Assembly (NCBI GenBank): GCA_946811185.2
Contig: OX328097.1
Span: forward strand, 29,721,627 to 29,785,626
Origin: Hippopus hippopus
Lineage: Eukaryota > Mollusca > Bivalvia > Cardiida > Cardiidae
Length of the DNA: 64,000 bases
Reading direction: 5' to 3'
Part shown: piece after piece, positions 45,901 through 55,395 of the stretch
How positions within the stretch are numbered: the stretch's first letter is position 1
Layout: the number at the start of each line of letters is the position of its first letter
Position numbers and translations under genes: made by a program
Notes under the pieces: generated by a model
What the model was told of the DNA's origin: nothing
What the model saw: the letters and a program-made list of their open reading frames with translations, nothing else
The model's database searches: none

Positions 45901-47883
45901 TTGATTTCCTCGTTTATTAAGCATGTATATTGAGGCTCAAGATTATCTCGTTTAAGGTAGAACCCTCCTAATGGAAAACAGCTATTTCCACTATGATATT
46001 ATCCTACAAACTTTGCTATGATTAAAAATGAGTATTATTGAACTACTTTAACCGAGCCACTTTTTCCTTTGTTTTTCCTTCTTAGAATTATCATTTATAA
46101 ATCTAAAACCACTATATTCTCATTACAAAGGGAGATAATAATTACCTCCCTTTTTCAGGAAACTAACAAAAGTGTCAACAAATAATTTCAAGATAGACAT
46201 CAAAGGAATTTCTAGTCGTTTAAAAATGTGCAAAAGTATATTATATCAGTATAAATCCTTATTTATCAACTAACAAGAAATTTTATTCCATATTGCACTA
46301 GAAGCGTTAGGGGTCTACAACCTTAACAGGATGATCTAATCCTGAGCCCGAAACTCATCTATGGCTGTCACAAATCAGCCTTAAGAAAAGATTTACTTTA
46401 GGCACACATTTCCAACAATTTCGATTGTTCTGTCATTCCAGTAGCGGCTCATGTAGTGAAAGGATGGTTGATTAGATTCTTTCATTTCTAATTTGTAAAA
46501 TGTTGTATATAAATTTGGAAATATTTAGCAGATCGAATTGATTGGGATTTGACATGAATCTAAAGAATAAGTCAATTGTTTTATTCTTTGGCCTGTCGTA
46601 TCGCTGGAAAAAACAAAACATGGTGACATTCATCTTCAATAATTTCGGTTGCGAGTGTTTCAAGAAAGTAAGTACAAAGTCTTTTCCTCGTCAGGAGCAT
46701 TATAGTGTTTTCCTACTTCGATATTAAGACTGTGATCCGAACACCGGAATTTGCAAATGCTTTCCTTAAAGAAAAGGGAAGATCAAAAGATAAATAGAAT
46801 TTTACATTTACAAGCCATACTTTTTTTTTAAAGTATGTCAAATCTGAGGCAAACCATACCAAAATCACTTCCAGGCAAAAAAGTATACTGCAGTATGGAA
46901 AAAGTAGTGAAAATGAGCACTTGCTTGTGTTAAAATATTCAAGCTGCAGGGACACAATATACGAGGAACCCTCCGACAAAAGGGGTTTAATGCATTTCCA
47001 TGATGCATTATACCAAGCAAGTCATCACATAATTATGGATTAATAAACCCCATTTCGTCTAACAAACGGGTGAATCCTGAGGTAGAATGGTCCTTGGATG
47101 TGTAGAAAACTTACCAAAAGCAAAAAGTTTCGACAGTTCAGGCTCTGCGGACTGCGCAGGCTGACGATACTTTTTGCTGATGCATTAAACTGCGTCTTCC
47201 CAGAGCTTGGCTCACATCGTTTTTGTAAGGTTTTTGCAAAGTAATTAGTTTATCATGTTCATGCGTGTTATTCAAAGCTGTCTAATCTATTTAAAACAGG
47301 TCTAGCTCTCCGGACATTGGCTCTTAGACCTACTTTACTGTATGGTGAACTTGATCGCTGGACTTTTTGGCCCGTGCTTAAAACAGCCTGGACATTTGGA
47401 CGCTACATCCAGATTGATTCCTCGGGCGGCGTCGTCCCATATGCATATGTCGGTAACATGGCCTGGGCATTCATTTGTGCCGACAAAACGCTGATGAAGG
47501 AAGACGAAAGCGCAAGGAAAGCCTCTGGAAAAGCGTATTTTATCGCTGATGATACACCCAGAAAACACATGTTTGATTTGGTAGATTCGTTCATGAGAGA
47601 CGCTGGGGCAAAGCCTTTTCCCTTTACTCTACCTCTACGGTTCTTCATTTATATGATACATATTTTAGTTTTTGTAATGCGGCCAGTTAGACTTGTATTC
47701 AATGTAAACTTTAGTTATGGATTGGGTGGAATCTTGTTTCTTAAAAACAAATACATATTCAGTTATAATAAAGCTACAAACATGTTGAATTATCGACCGA
47801 TCTTTACGGCCGAACAAGCGAAAACGAGGACTGTTGAATATCTGAAACAGGCTCTTCAAAGACCACATTTAAAAGCGCACTAA
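39968..47883 (+). CDS. 3-beta-hydroxysteroid dehydrogenase/isomerase-like protein (gene B), complete
   Basis: Four exons, 39968-40106, 43171-43335, 43912-44115 and 47300-47883, join in phase to 1092 nt (363 residues plus stop). Vertebrate HSD3B proteins have about 370. By family, this is a membrane-bound NAD-dependent extended SDR that oxidises 3-beta-hydroxysteroids and may isomerise the double bond; the true substrate here is unknown. Visible features are the dinucleotide-binding motif TGGEGFLG (residues 10-17), a catalytic-serine region (CSTMD, Ser about 122), and the active site YGPTK with Tyr154 and Lys158. A single hydrophobic segment lies at about 284-297, the usual HSD3B membrane anchor. 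The ATG context (AAAATGG) is good. Introns are GT-AG; intron 2 has the unusual donor GTTCGT, shared with gene A. An acceptor-like TTTAG just before the ATG suggests a non-coding 5' exon. The introns are full of MITEs. Confidence 0.9.
40199..40290 (+). pseudogene. Decayed copy of gene B exon 1, in intron 1
   Basis: About 90 bp after exon 1, CCATCAAGGAACGTTGCCCAG aligns with exon-1 GCATCAAAGAATGTTGTCCTG. The match continues through GGTAACAGGA, ATGGTACAATTATTGCA and AAGCTAATCACG. Frameshifts and the lost ATG make it non-coding. Equivalent relics are at 9145-9212 (gene A) and 54072-54153 (gene C). Confidence 0.85.
40397..40560 (+). repeat. GAGCCATGCTCTG MITE, partial
   Basis: It begins GAGTCATGGTCTGTG and contains CTGCGCAGTCCGCGC, ACATGGGTCAAAACTG and GCAAAGGACGATTC. 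It is the orthologue of the copy at 13724-13951 in gene A. Confidence 0.6.
41700..42533. mobile_element. Long-TIR element in gene B intron 1
   Basis: Inverted ends of about 85 bp start CAGAGGAACTAGCTCC on the left and CAGGGAACTAGCTCC on the right (reverse strand). Both continue through GGAATT-TGTGCC and ATCCGGGAACTCG to TTCGACAGAAAA. Further inverted blocks lie inside (ATTTGGGGCCACGATTTT against its complement). The flanks share only AAT, so the duplication length is unclear. There is no coding capacity. Confidence 0.7.
42801..43057 (+). repeat. GAGCCATGCTCTG MITE (best-preserved copy)
   Basis: An element of 257 bp has inverted ends GAGCCATGCTCTG-TGAAAAGGGGGCTTAATGCATC and the complement of GATGCATTAAGCCCCCTTTTGCCAGAGCATGGCTC. 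In its left half is a GC-rich palindrome, CAGCCTGCGCAG-TC-CGCGCAGGCTG. There is no coding capacity. Fifteen or so copies occur in the window. Confidence 0.85.
44128..44375 (+). repeat. GAGCCATGCTCTG MITE
   Basis: It begins GAGGCATCCTCTTTGAAAAGGCGG after gene B exon 3 and ends TTTTCCGAGAGTACGGTTC. It is the orthologue of the copy at 19464-19712. Confidence 0.65.
45110..46960. other. Gene B intron 3 middle, no gene recognised
   Basis: A degenerate hairpin MITE lies at about 45386-45520 (CATTGAAAGCATCTCCAGACG, GAAGACATTG, AAAGGAGAAAATG). Otherwise I see only AT-rich intron sequence with no supported coding or RNA feature. Confidence 0.5.
46970..47213 (-). repeat. GAGCCATGCTCTG MITE, inverted orientation
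   Basis: The reverse complement matches the family: the ends are TCCGACAAAAGGGGTTTAATGC and GATGCATTAAACTGCG-CCAGAGCTTGGCTC. It lies about 90 bp before gene B exon 4. Confidence 0.7.
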
Positions 47884-48011
47884 TTAGTGTACCATTATTA
47901 TAAGCTTGTGCTCAAATTCCTCGCATCGATTGTACATGTGATAACAAACTTATTGTATGTAACAGGAACGACTGTTTTGAAATTTGTCTATAAAACAGAG
48001 GAATACATTAT

Positions 48012-48170
48012 AGCCATGCTCTGTCTGTTTAATGCATCTGCAAAACAGTATCAACTCAGGTCACCCTGCGCAGTTCTTGCTGCATGTCCAAAGACCATTC
48101 TGCGTCATAAACGCCATGAGTCATGATTAGCAGCTTATTGGACGAAATGGATTTTGCGGAAAAAAAGAAA
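48012..48170 (+). repeat. GAGCCATGCTCTG MITE, truncated
   Basis: It contains GCCATGCTCTG, TTTAATGCATCTGC, TATCAACTCAGGTCA and GTCCAAAGACCATTCTGC. It ends in a poly(A) stretch near 48160-48188. Confidence 0.6.
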
Positions 48171-48279
48171 AAAAAAAAAAAAAAAAAAGACAAAGCCATG
48201 ATATTCAAACATATTTCAAACCACTTTCTATAGGAATTATTATGAATACGTGTAAATATTCTTATACATTTTTTGTCCA

Positions 48280-49850
48280 CCAAATGGGGTCATTAGTCAT
48301 AACTTTTGTTATGAAAATGAAGCTGTTGTTTACTTACAAATGATATTTTTGAAAGCCAAACTCCATTTGGTTAATTTTGTGTAATTGTTGCAGATTTTAA
48401 TATCAAATTCTTGTTGTGCCATTAAAACGGACATAGACCTACAGGATCTGATATGAGATTGCATTTAAGAGAAAAATTAAGTCTATAAAAATGTTATTAA
48501 GGAAGCTATTAGCGAACACTCTGGGTGAAATTTTCAGAATTTTTGATAACTTAGTTTGATTTTTTTTGCATTCATTGCAGTGTTAAAAAGTCTGAACAAC
48601 TCAACTTTAAAACGGTGGGAGGTTTGAAGGCTATTCCGAGTAAAGGGTTTACCTGTTTATGAAAACAATTCTCATGCAAGTATAAATCTAACTCGATAAA
48701 CCTTTCATCAACACTTTATATTGTTGCTTGTGTTTGGAAATACAGGTTTAAAACCTAGAACCGTGATGAGATAATACAAAGATTATTGTGTTGTGTTTTT
48801 AAATTATCTCGTCACGGTACGTGATTTTAAACTTGTTATCCCAAACAAAAACAATAATATTAACTGATAATGAAACGTTTATCGAGTGAGAGTAATACTG
48901 TAACTATAGTCGTCTATAATTGTTTGAATAGCAAAACTTAAACTTTTGAGGCCCTCATCTCGTTTTTTTTTTTTCTTTATTTTGCTTTTATTTCAATGAT
49001 TCATATCGGATGCTGACACGCACCTGTTTACACTTTTTCTCTTCCACGCCCAACCACATATGTATTTTTCTGAAACCCAGTCAAACTTTGGTTCACATCA
49101 TGTGGTATAGCGTACAACAATTAAATGAAGAAGGGTGAATTGTATGAAGTGGTTAAGTTCCATAAACAAGCTCCAAAGTATTGTTGTAGATGAATTTTTA
49201 CGGTCATAGAGACTCAGTGTCTTTAGGACTGCCACCCTATGAGGAAGACCAAAATACAAGTAAGATAATTTTGGGCCATCTGAAAAAATCATATCGAAAA
49301 ACAATTCAAAACAAACCACGAAAGACCTAGGTCTACGTATCAGATGATTTCGAACACATATCTCAACAGAAGTGGTATAAAACATAAAGCCATGCTGAAA
49401 ATAAAATTGAGACCAAATATTGGAGAACAGGCAAACATTTAACGAATCATTTTAGACTTCGAAGATTTGTATAAAAATGACGAAAGCGATATCTAAGGTA
49501 AGGTATAAAACTATATTATTTATAAAAAAAAAAAATCCATATTTCATTCATATTCATATTTAAATAAAGTGAGGTAGTGAAGTCATGCATGTGTCCAATT
49601 ATGTTTGCTGTTCCGGTGACTGTGCAAAACCAGCGGAGAAAGTAAAGCTTCAGAGCAAAGATTTAACACTACTGGAATTGGCAAAATGTTCTTTCTTGGA
49701 GAAGAAAAACTCTAATTTTCAATGCGAGAGTTTGTATGGTCATTTTAAAAGACATTGAAAAGTTTCGTAAAAATTGATTTTGGATTTTTCAAGATATTTC
49801 AAAATTCAGGGTGTCCCTATAAACTTCAAACTACCTATATCAGTACAATA
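48280..49850. other. Intergenic, duplicated from the region after gene A
   Basis: From 48280 to 48530 the sequence aligns with 34034-34310 (shared TTTGTTATGAAAATG, TTGTTGCAGATTTT, CATCAAATTCTTG). The rest has no supported feature; short minus-strand ORFs are not convincing. Confidence 0.5.
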
Positions 49851-49949
49851 CATTGGCAGTTAACAGAAGAGAGCGACAGAGAGAGAGAGAGACTGAAAGA
49901 TGGAGAGAAAAGAAACGTTTTCACATAAAGAAGAAGTATGAAAATAAAA

Positions 49950-50460
49950 GTGAGCCATGCTCTGTGAAAATGTGGTTTAATACATCTGCAAAATTTATTG
50001 ACCCAGGTCGGCCTGCGCAGTCCGCGTATGCTGACGTGAGTCGAATCTTTTTGCTACAGGTGAATTTTCTGTATGTATAAGAAACGTTTCATACCTCATG
50101 ATACAGCTGTTCCCTGCTTCCCCCCCCCCCCTTTTCCCGATAGAACGAATTCATGAAATGGCCTGCAACACGCGAAAAGGAACATTCGGACATTTGCGGA
50201 GGCTAATCCGAAACGACACTTTCCGTTTTTATGTAATTTTCTGTTTTGAACAAGTCTACGTACTGTAGCACAAAATCTAATGTAGTCGTAAAGTGCCGTC
50301 TCGGATTAGCCTGCGCGGACTGCGCAGGCTGATCCGAGACGACACTTTACGCAAATGTCCGAATGCCCCTTTTCTCGTGTTGCAAGCCAGTGACGACTTG
50401 CTTGGTAAGATATATTGCGAAGGTTCAATAAACCCATTCCTTAGAGTGTAGCTCATGTGC
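49950..50460 (+). repeat. GAGCCATGCTCTG MITE with a nested palindrome
   Basis: It begins GAGCCATGCTCTGTGAAAATG and resumes after the palindrome with GACGACTTGCTTGGTA, ending TAGAGTGTAGCTCATG. The palindrome (about 50158-50395) is the second copy of the GCAACACGCGAAAAGG element, with about 90 extra bp in its middle. Confidence 0.65.
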
Positions 50461-50618
50461 TATACCCAAGTTTGAAGGCTTGGTATCTATATTCATCGAT
50501 AAATATAGTTCCAGAAAATCATGGATTCCAAATCCGTGTCGAGGCAAGAGATAATAACGGAAAAAGGTAACAAAAGTAACTTGGAGATGATTTAACGATC
50601 GGAATTGCCATAGATCTG

Positions 50619-50871
50619 TTTAACTCTACCAAATGACACGATTTCAAACTTCTTAAAAATTGAAAGCCTGTCTAGACGACAAGTTAAATATGACTCAAAT
50701 GATCGATTTGGCTTTGAAAAGTAAAAAAAAAACAAAAAAAAAAAAAAAACACACGTTGTGGGAAAAGGAGAAAATGATGGTTACCACCATTTTCTTCTTC
50801 TTTCCCATTAATGTTTTCAAAAGTTTTCTCAGGGTTTTTAAAACTATGGATTATCTGGTAAAGGTTCACAT
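50619..50871. repeat. Hairpin MITE
   Basis: It begins TTTAACTCTACCAAATGAC and ends GGATTATCTGGTAAAGG. An expanded A-run (about 50726-50749) interrupts the left arm. It is the homologue of the copy at 35528-35711. Confidence 0.6.
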
Positions 50872-51119
50872 CGTGTAAAGGTGACCACAATAAGGAATGA
50901 ATAAGAAATCAAAGGCGCCTGGATCCAGACTGGTAGCTGTTGTCAATATACACAAATCCACTATTTTGTTAGATACTAGTAAAATCGTGAAAAAATATCG
51001 ATTTGTCATACTGATACCAAAGTCCGTTCAAAGTACAATGTTTCTCACTCAGCAGGTTGCATGAGATATAGGTGATAGAGGAATGTGAAGTACATGTAAC
51101 AACTGCCGGTTTATATATC

Positions 51120-51328
51120 AGCTTTTTACCAGACAACATTAAACGCATGTCCAGATTGTAGGTATTTGCACACGACAATATAAACGTGACCTGAAAACTT
51201 GGGGTTCTCTTTATAAGGTAAAAACATTGTGAGAAAAGGAGAAAATGCTGATTTCCAGCATTTTATCCTTTTTTTCACGATGTTTTTTGAAAGACTTCTT
51301 CTTCAGTATTGTAGAGTATAGGGTTACC
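51120..51328. repeat. Hairpin MITE
   Basis: It contains CTTTTTACCAGACAAC, the core AAACATTGTGAGAAAAGGAGAAAATGCTG, and the complementary arm CAGCATTTTATCC. Confidence 0.6.
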
Positions 51329-51524
51329 AACATGTCAAAGATAACCGTTTTTTCCAGCCGAGACCATGGAGATAAATATTCAACAAATGTTATCATATAA
51401 AGATTTACGAGTATGTTTTAAAATGGGATATTCATTTTTATTTCAGCATCGTCGCTTGTAGTGGACGGGCAGTTGTGAAACACTGTGAAAAGAAACACGT
51501 GAGTACGATATTCCATTTCACTGC

Positions 51525-51640
51525 TATTATTCCTACTACTACTACTATTACTTCTACAACAAAAACAACAACAACAACAACTACCACTACTTTTATTACA
51601 AGGTATACAACTACTACTTCGACTGCCTCTACTAGTATTG
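51525..51640. repeat. (ACT)n/(AAC)n simple repeat
   Basis: Triplet tracts of ACT, ACA and CTA. The long open frames on both strands here (poly-Thr, poly-Val or poly-Ser) come from the repeat. Confidence 0.8.
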
Positions 51641-51757
51641 CTACTCCACAAAACATATGTATTTTTCGCTATAACCTTTGCTGTTGAAATTTTTTAGAAT
51701 TGTCTTAACGAACCTTGATGAGTAGGAAAACAGGAAGTTCAACACTATGAAAGACAA

Positions 51758-51965
51758 AATGTTGGACTTGTTGAATTTGAAAGCACTTGCAGACGACAAA
51801 TTAAGTGAGGCACAACTGATGGAGTTTGTGTCTGAAACGGTGGAAACATTTAGGGAAAAGTAGGAAATGCCTATTACCAGCATTTTCTCCTTTTTCTCAT
51901 AATGTTTTTCAAGTCCCTTTTTCTTTGCGTCACAAAAGCTAGGGATTGCTTCGCTTAAAGTTAAA
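51758..51965. repeat. Hairpin MITE, diverged
   Basis: It contains GTTGAATTTGAAAGCACTTGCAGACGAC, then GGGAAAAGTAGGAAATGCC and CAGCATTTTCTCCTTTTTC. Confidence 0.6.
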
Positions 51966-51984
51966 TAAAAAAAAAAAAAATACA

Positions 51985-52432
51985 GATGACGCTTGCTCTG
52001 TGAAAAGGATGTCAAATGCATCTGCAAAAAGTACCGAACGAGATCAGCCTGCACAGATTGTTCAGGCTGATCTGAGTTGGAACTTTTTGGTATAGGTCAA
52101 TTTTCTTAATGTCAAAGAACCAGACTCGCTTACAATTCAGTCTTTTGTTAGGCAAAATGTACTTTATGGATATATTATTATAATTATGATTACTTGCTTC
52201 ACGGAGACGCATGGACTCTTTACCAAAAGCATTTGCAGACTGCAAATCAAATGCTACCAAAGACATAAAATTTGTCCTTCATAGGGTAGAAAACATTGTG
52301 GGAAAAGGAGAAAATGCTGGTTACCAGCATTTTCTCCTTTTCCCACAATGTTTTCAAAAGCTTTTTTCAAAACGTCGTTAAGAGCCGGGATTGTGTCGTA
52401 AAGGGTTAAACCTTTTCAAAGAGCTTCGCTCA
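51985..52432 (+). repeat. GAGCCATGCTCTG MITE with a nested hairpin MITE
   Basis: It begins GACGCTTGCTCTGTGAAAAGG and ends ACCTTTTCAAAGAGCTTCGCTC. A hairpin MITE (52212-52409, with the near-perfect hairpin AAACATTGTGGGAAAAGGAG-AAAATGCTGGTTACCAGCATTTT) is inserted near its right end. Confidence 0.75.
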
Positions 52433-53740
52433 TACTTTTATCATTGACCTAATAATAAACATATAAAAATCAGTCTCACGGTAGGTAGCCTCGTTACTTA
52501 AGGTAAATTTTTTCCTTCTTTGTTAATACAAATGACGTCACAGTGCTGGTGATGTTCGAAATCTATTTTTAGCCGCGGAGTTCAAGAATGCTTGACATAG
52601 ATAATTATTCCGTCTCGAACAGACGACAATATTCTATGGCAGGTAGATTCGATTCACTGTGTAAAAAAATTGTGGAAAAAGAAAGGGGGGCGGTAAAACA
52701 TAATCTATTCTCCATCAGGGTTGGTAATATTACAAACAACTTCAAAGACAGGGTGGGTAAAAGTCCTACTCTCTGTTGAACGGGAAGGCAATCGAATCTC
52801 TTTCCTGTGTGAGCGATCATAGACGTAAGAAGGTAAATTTTAGGAATCTATTTTTAGCCGCCGGGTTCAACGATGCGTGACATAGGTAATTATCGTGTCT
52901 CGAGCAGACGATAAATACTCGCTGGTAGTAAGAGTATATGTGCCATGGAAAAACATTGTAGAAGAAGGTACTTGGGAAGCAGGCGATAATGTGTTCTCCG
53001 AGGTCGATAGTATATATACAGACGACTTCATAAACAGGTGGGAAAAGTAGGACTCTGTAGGATGGGCAAGCAGACTGTGTTTACCCTTGAGCAGTAGGCT
53101 GTCTTTAAATAAAATGGAGAAAATGAGCAATACGCAGGGGAATGTTCCAGCTTCTCTCTCTCTCTCTCTCTCTCTCTGTTACCAGACAGAAGTCAGACGT
53201 AAACTCTTTTGTAATGTCACTAGAAATGTGGTCAGCTCAAGGATAATAAGAGGGAAAATGAGCTAAGTGTCTATTACAAGGAACGTTCGGGAAAGGAAGG
53301 CCCCTCTGGATCTGTTGTGTTAACATACCTAATACCTACTCAAACGTAATTCACTGGGCTTATACTGTTAATACCTCGTCTTAGCAGCCTAACGGTTACA
53401 TTGTGCGAAAATAAGAAAATGCTAGCTACGTCATAAATCAGCCGGATTTTGGACAAAACTGATCCAGAATTATGCGATGACTTGCTTGGTATAATGTACA
53501 ACGAAAATGCACTCCAGAGACTTTTCCAAAAGTGCCGCCTAAATTATTAAAGAACCAAATACTGGTATGGATATTCATCAAGATATATCTCTGAGTTAGT
53601 TTTCTTGAAATACAGGAGAGGTACAGTTCTGATTGTTCGTATGGGAAGTCAAGGACTGCTACAACAATGTTTGACTTATATCAAACCATTGAATACTCTC
53701 GTTATCATTCATTTCCATTAAAAACTAACTAACATAAAGC
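52433..53740. other. Region upstream of gene C
   Basis: Two similar blocks (about 52555-52800 and 52840-53130) share ATCTATTTTTAGCCGC, GTTCAA-GATG, GACATAG and GAGCAGACGATAA. A (CT)n microsatellite lies at 53152-53176. From about 53460 the sequence follows the promoter region of gene B. No gene is recognised. Confidence 0.5.
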
Positions 53741-53841
53741 ACCAATAAATTGTTCTGGGAACAGTAGGACAAGGTATTCTAGGACAAGACGATGGATGAT
53801 AACATGAAATCTTTCATTTTTCATTTACAGTTTAGATAAAG

Positions 53842-53980
53842 ATGGCATCAAAGAATGTTGTCCTGGTAACGGGTGGAGCAGGATGTCTTGGACAACACGT
53901 GGTACAATTATTGCAAACGAAAGCTCACCATGTGACAGAAATTCGCGTTCTGGACGTCGTTCCATATACGAACAAGTTGG
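53842..53980 (+). CDS. Gene C exon 1 (HSD3B-like), rest not in the window
   Basis: A 139-nt exon has the same length, start and donor (G|GTAAG) as gene B exon 1, and about nine in ten bases agree. It encodes 46 residues with the NAD-binding motif TGGAGCLG, where Cys replaces the Phe of gene B. A good acceptor (TTTCATTTACAG at 53830) precedes the ATG, implying an upstream non-coding exon. Intron 1 runs into the virus-like region at about 54.4 kb. Exons 2-4 are not seen, so the gene may continue beyond the window or be broken here. Confidence 0.8.
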
Positions 53981-54071
53981 GTAAGATTCTGTTTCTCTTA
54001 GCCCCGAGCTAACTCAAAACACCTCTAGAGCTGTACGAACCAACCATTTCGGTACCACGTTCAATACAAAG

Positions 54072-54153
54072 GTGCCATCAGGGATCGTTGTCCTGGTTAC
54101 GAGACATGAGCTTTCTCCGGCAATACGTGGTACAAATATTTCAGACGGAAGGT
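54072..54153 (+). pseudogene. Decayed exon-1 copy in gene C intron 1
   Basis: GCCATCAGGGATCGTTGTCCTGG aligns with exon-1 GCATCAAAGAATGTTGTCCTGG, and the match continues through GGCAATACGTGGTACAA and TCAGACGGAAG. It is non-coding. Confidence 0.75.
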
Positions 54154-54345
54154 GGTTTCATGCATATGCAAAAACTATCGACCAATGTGATCGTGCGCTG
54201 TATGCGCACTACGTGCAGGCTGACATGATTCGAACCATTTGGCTTGGTCAAAGGACCTTTGAACTTCAAGATCCAGTCGAAATAGATCCATTTTTAACGC
54301 AGAATTCCTTGGTATAATGCACTATGAAGATGAATTATACTCCCT
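54154..54345 (+). repeat. GAGCCATGCTCTG MITE, diverged
   Basis: It contains TTTCATGCATATGCAAAAACTATCGACC, GCAGGCTGACATGATTCGAACC and GGTCAAAGGACC. It is the last clearly clam-like repeat before the change of sequence character. Confidence 0.55.
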
Positions 54346-54659
54346 TTTTCCCCAGCTGGCAAATCATATCTATATATAGAATCTGTATAGTATTTATAAC
54401 AGTGGTATATAAAAGGGGTTATCTGAGACTTTTTATCCATTTTGTAGTTAAAAATCCCATTTTTTTAAAATTCATCCATAATTAAACCATAAATCCAATT
54501 TATTTCCGTTTTTGTCCTAGCTTTTCCGTTTTGTCCTAGCTTTTCCGTTTTGTCCTAACTCAATTCCTCATCCATATCCCTGGTTAAACAAACACTCTTT
54601 TTTTGCTATATCTACTCCGTTTCAGCTACCATATCTATTCATTCACCCACACAAATAAA

Positions 54660-54690
54660 TTTTGATACCCATTGATTAGGAATATCAAAA
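54660..54690. promoter_or_regulatory. Palindrome 1 of 3, directly before an ATG
   Basis: TTTTGATACCCATTGATTAGG is followed by AATATCAAAA; the arms TTTTGATA and TATCAAAA are perfect. The ATG of the octapeptide-repeat ORF is at 54692, one base after the right arm. Two other copies are at 55131-55161 and 55312-55340. Confidence 0.75.
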
Positions 54691-54691
54691 T

Positions 54692-55129
54692 ATGGATAGC
54701 AACAGACACTCATTTTTTCCGTATGCCAACAATCCAACTTTCCTATATGCCAACGAACCAGCTTCTCCATATGCCAATGAACCAGCTTCTCCACATACCA
54801 ATAAACCAGCTTCTCTGTATGCCAACGAACCAGCTTCTCCATATGCCAATGAACCAGCTTCTCCGTATGTCAACAATCCAACTTTTCCATATGCCAACGA
54901 ACCAGTTTCTCCATATGCCAACAAACCAGTTTCTCCATACGCCAACGAACCAGCTTCTACGTATGCCAACGAACCAGCTTCTCCATATGCTAATGAACCA
55001 GCTTCTCCGTATGTCAACAATCCAACTTTTCCATATACCAACGAACCAGTTTCTCCATATACCAATGAACCAGTTTCTCCATACGCCAACGAACCAGTTT
55101 CTCCATATACCGACGAACCCCACAAATAA
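54692..55129 (+). CDS. Octapeptide-repeat protein (PYANEPAS)n
   Basis: A 145-residue protein has a nine-residue start (MDSNRHSFF) and then exactly 17 octapeptides of the type PYANEPAS up to the stop. Variants include NNPTF units at octads 1, 7 and 13, giving a higher-order period of six octads (144 bp). It is Pro-, Tyr- and Asn-rich with no signal peptide or membrane segment. The function is unknown; surface or structural repeat proteins can look like this. The 24-bp DNA period leaves several frames open on both strands. I chose this frame because its ATG directly follows palindrome 1 and its stop overlaps AATAAA just before palindrome 2. Confidence 0.6.
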   Translation: MDSNRHSFFPYANNPTFLYANEPASPYANEPASPHTNKPASLYANEPASPYANEPASPYVNNPTFPYANEPVSPYANKPVSPYANEPASTYANEPASPYANEPASPYVNNPTFPYTNEPVSPYTNEPVSPYANEPVSPYTDEPHK

Positions 55130-55130
55130 A

Positions 55131-55161
55131 TTTTGATACCCCTTGATGAGGAATATCAAAA
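55131..55161. promoter_or_regulatory. Palindrome 2 of 3, directly before an ATG
   Basis: TTTTGATACCCCTTGATGAGG is followed by AATATCAAAA, with ATGG starting at 55163. It lies directly after the AATAAA that overlaps the stop of the upstream ORF, so a shared terminator/promoter role is possible. Confidence 0.75.
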
Positions 55162-55162
55162 T

Positions 55163-55345
55163 ATGGATGAAAATGTCTACACGATATATAGCACAAAAAC
55201 CAGGAAGGATCTTACTTTTCCTAGAAAAAATATAGGTCGAACTACTACGAAGAATGATATTGCGTATCTTTTTTCTATAGGGAGCAAAACTTATTTCAAA
55301 ATCATATTTCATTTTGATACCCCAACATGGAATATCAAAATATGA
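55163..55345 (+). CDS. Small unrecognised ORF between palindromes 2 and 3
   Basis: A 60-codon ORF begins MDENVYTIYSTKTRK one base after palindrome 2. Its last codons run through palindrome 3, giving the C-terminal FDTPTWNIKI. The product is basic with mixed composition and no recognised domain. It may instead be a remnant, since its end is formed by the repeat. Confidence 0.4.
   Translation: MDENVYTIYSTKTRKDLTFPRKNIGRTTTKNDIAYLFSIGSKTYFKIIFHFDTPTWNIKI
55312..55340. promoter_or_regulatory. Palindrome 3 of 3
   Basis: TTTTGATACCCCAACATGG is followed by AATATCAAAA, and an ATG at 55342 opens only a seven-codon frame. The loop differs from the other two copies, but the arms are identical. Confidence 0.7.
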
Positions 55346-55395
55346 ATACAAAATACATTTTTTGAAAATGCCTCAAAACTCCCCATAGCAATCAC

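Noticed and set aside
51418..51687. Poly-Thr, poly-Val and poly-Ser ORFs
   Set aside because: They are translations of an ACT/AAC simple repeat.
54685..55351. Long minus-strand ORFs over the octapeptide region
   Set aside because: The 24-bp period keeps several frames open on both strands. The plus-strand frame has a palindrome-linked ATG and an AATAAA-linked stop.
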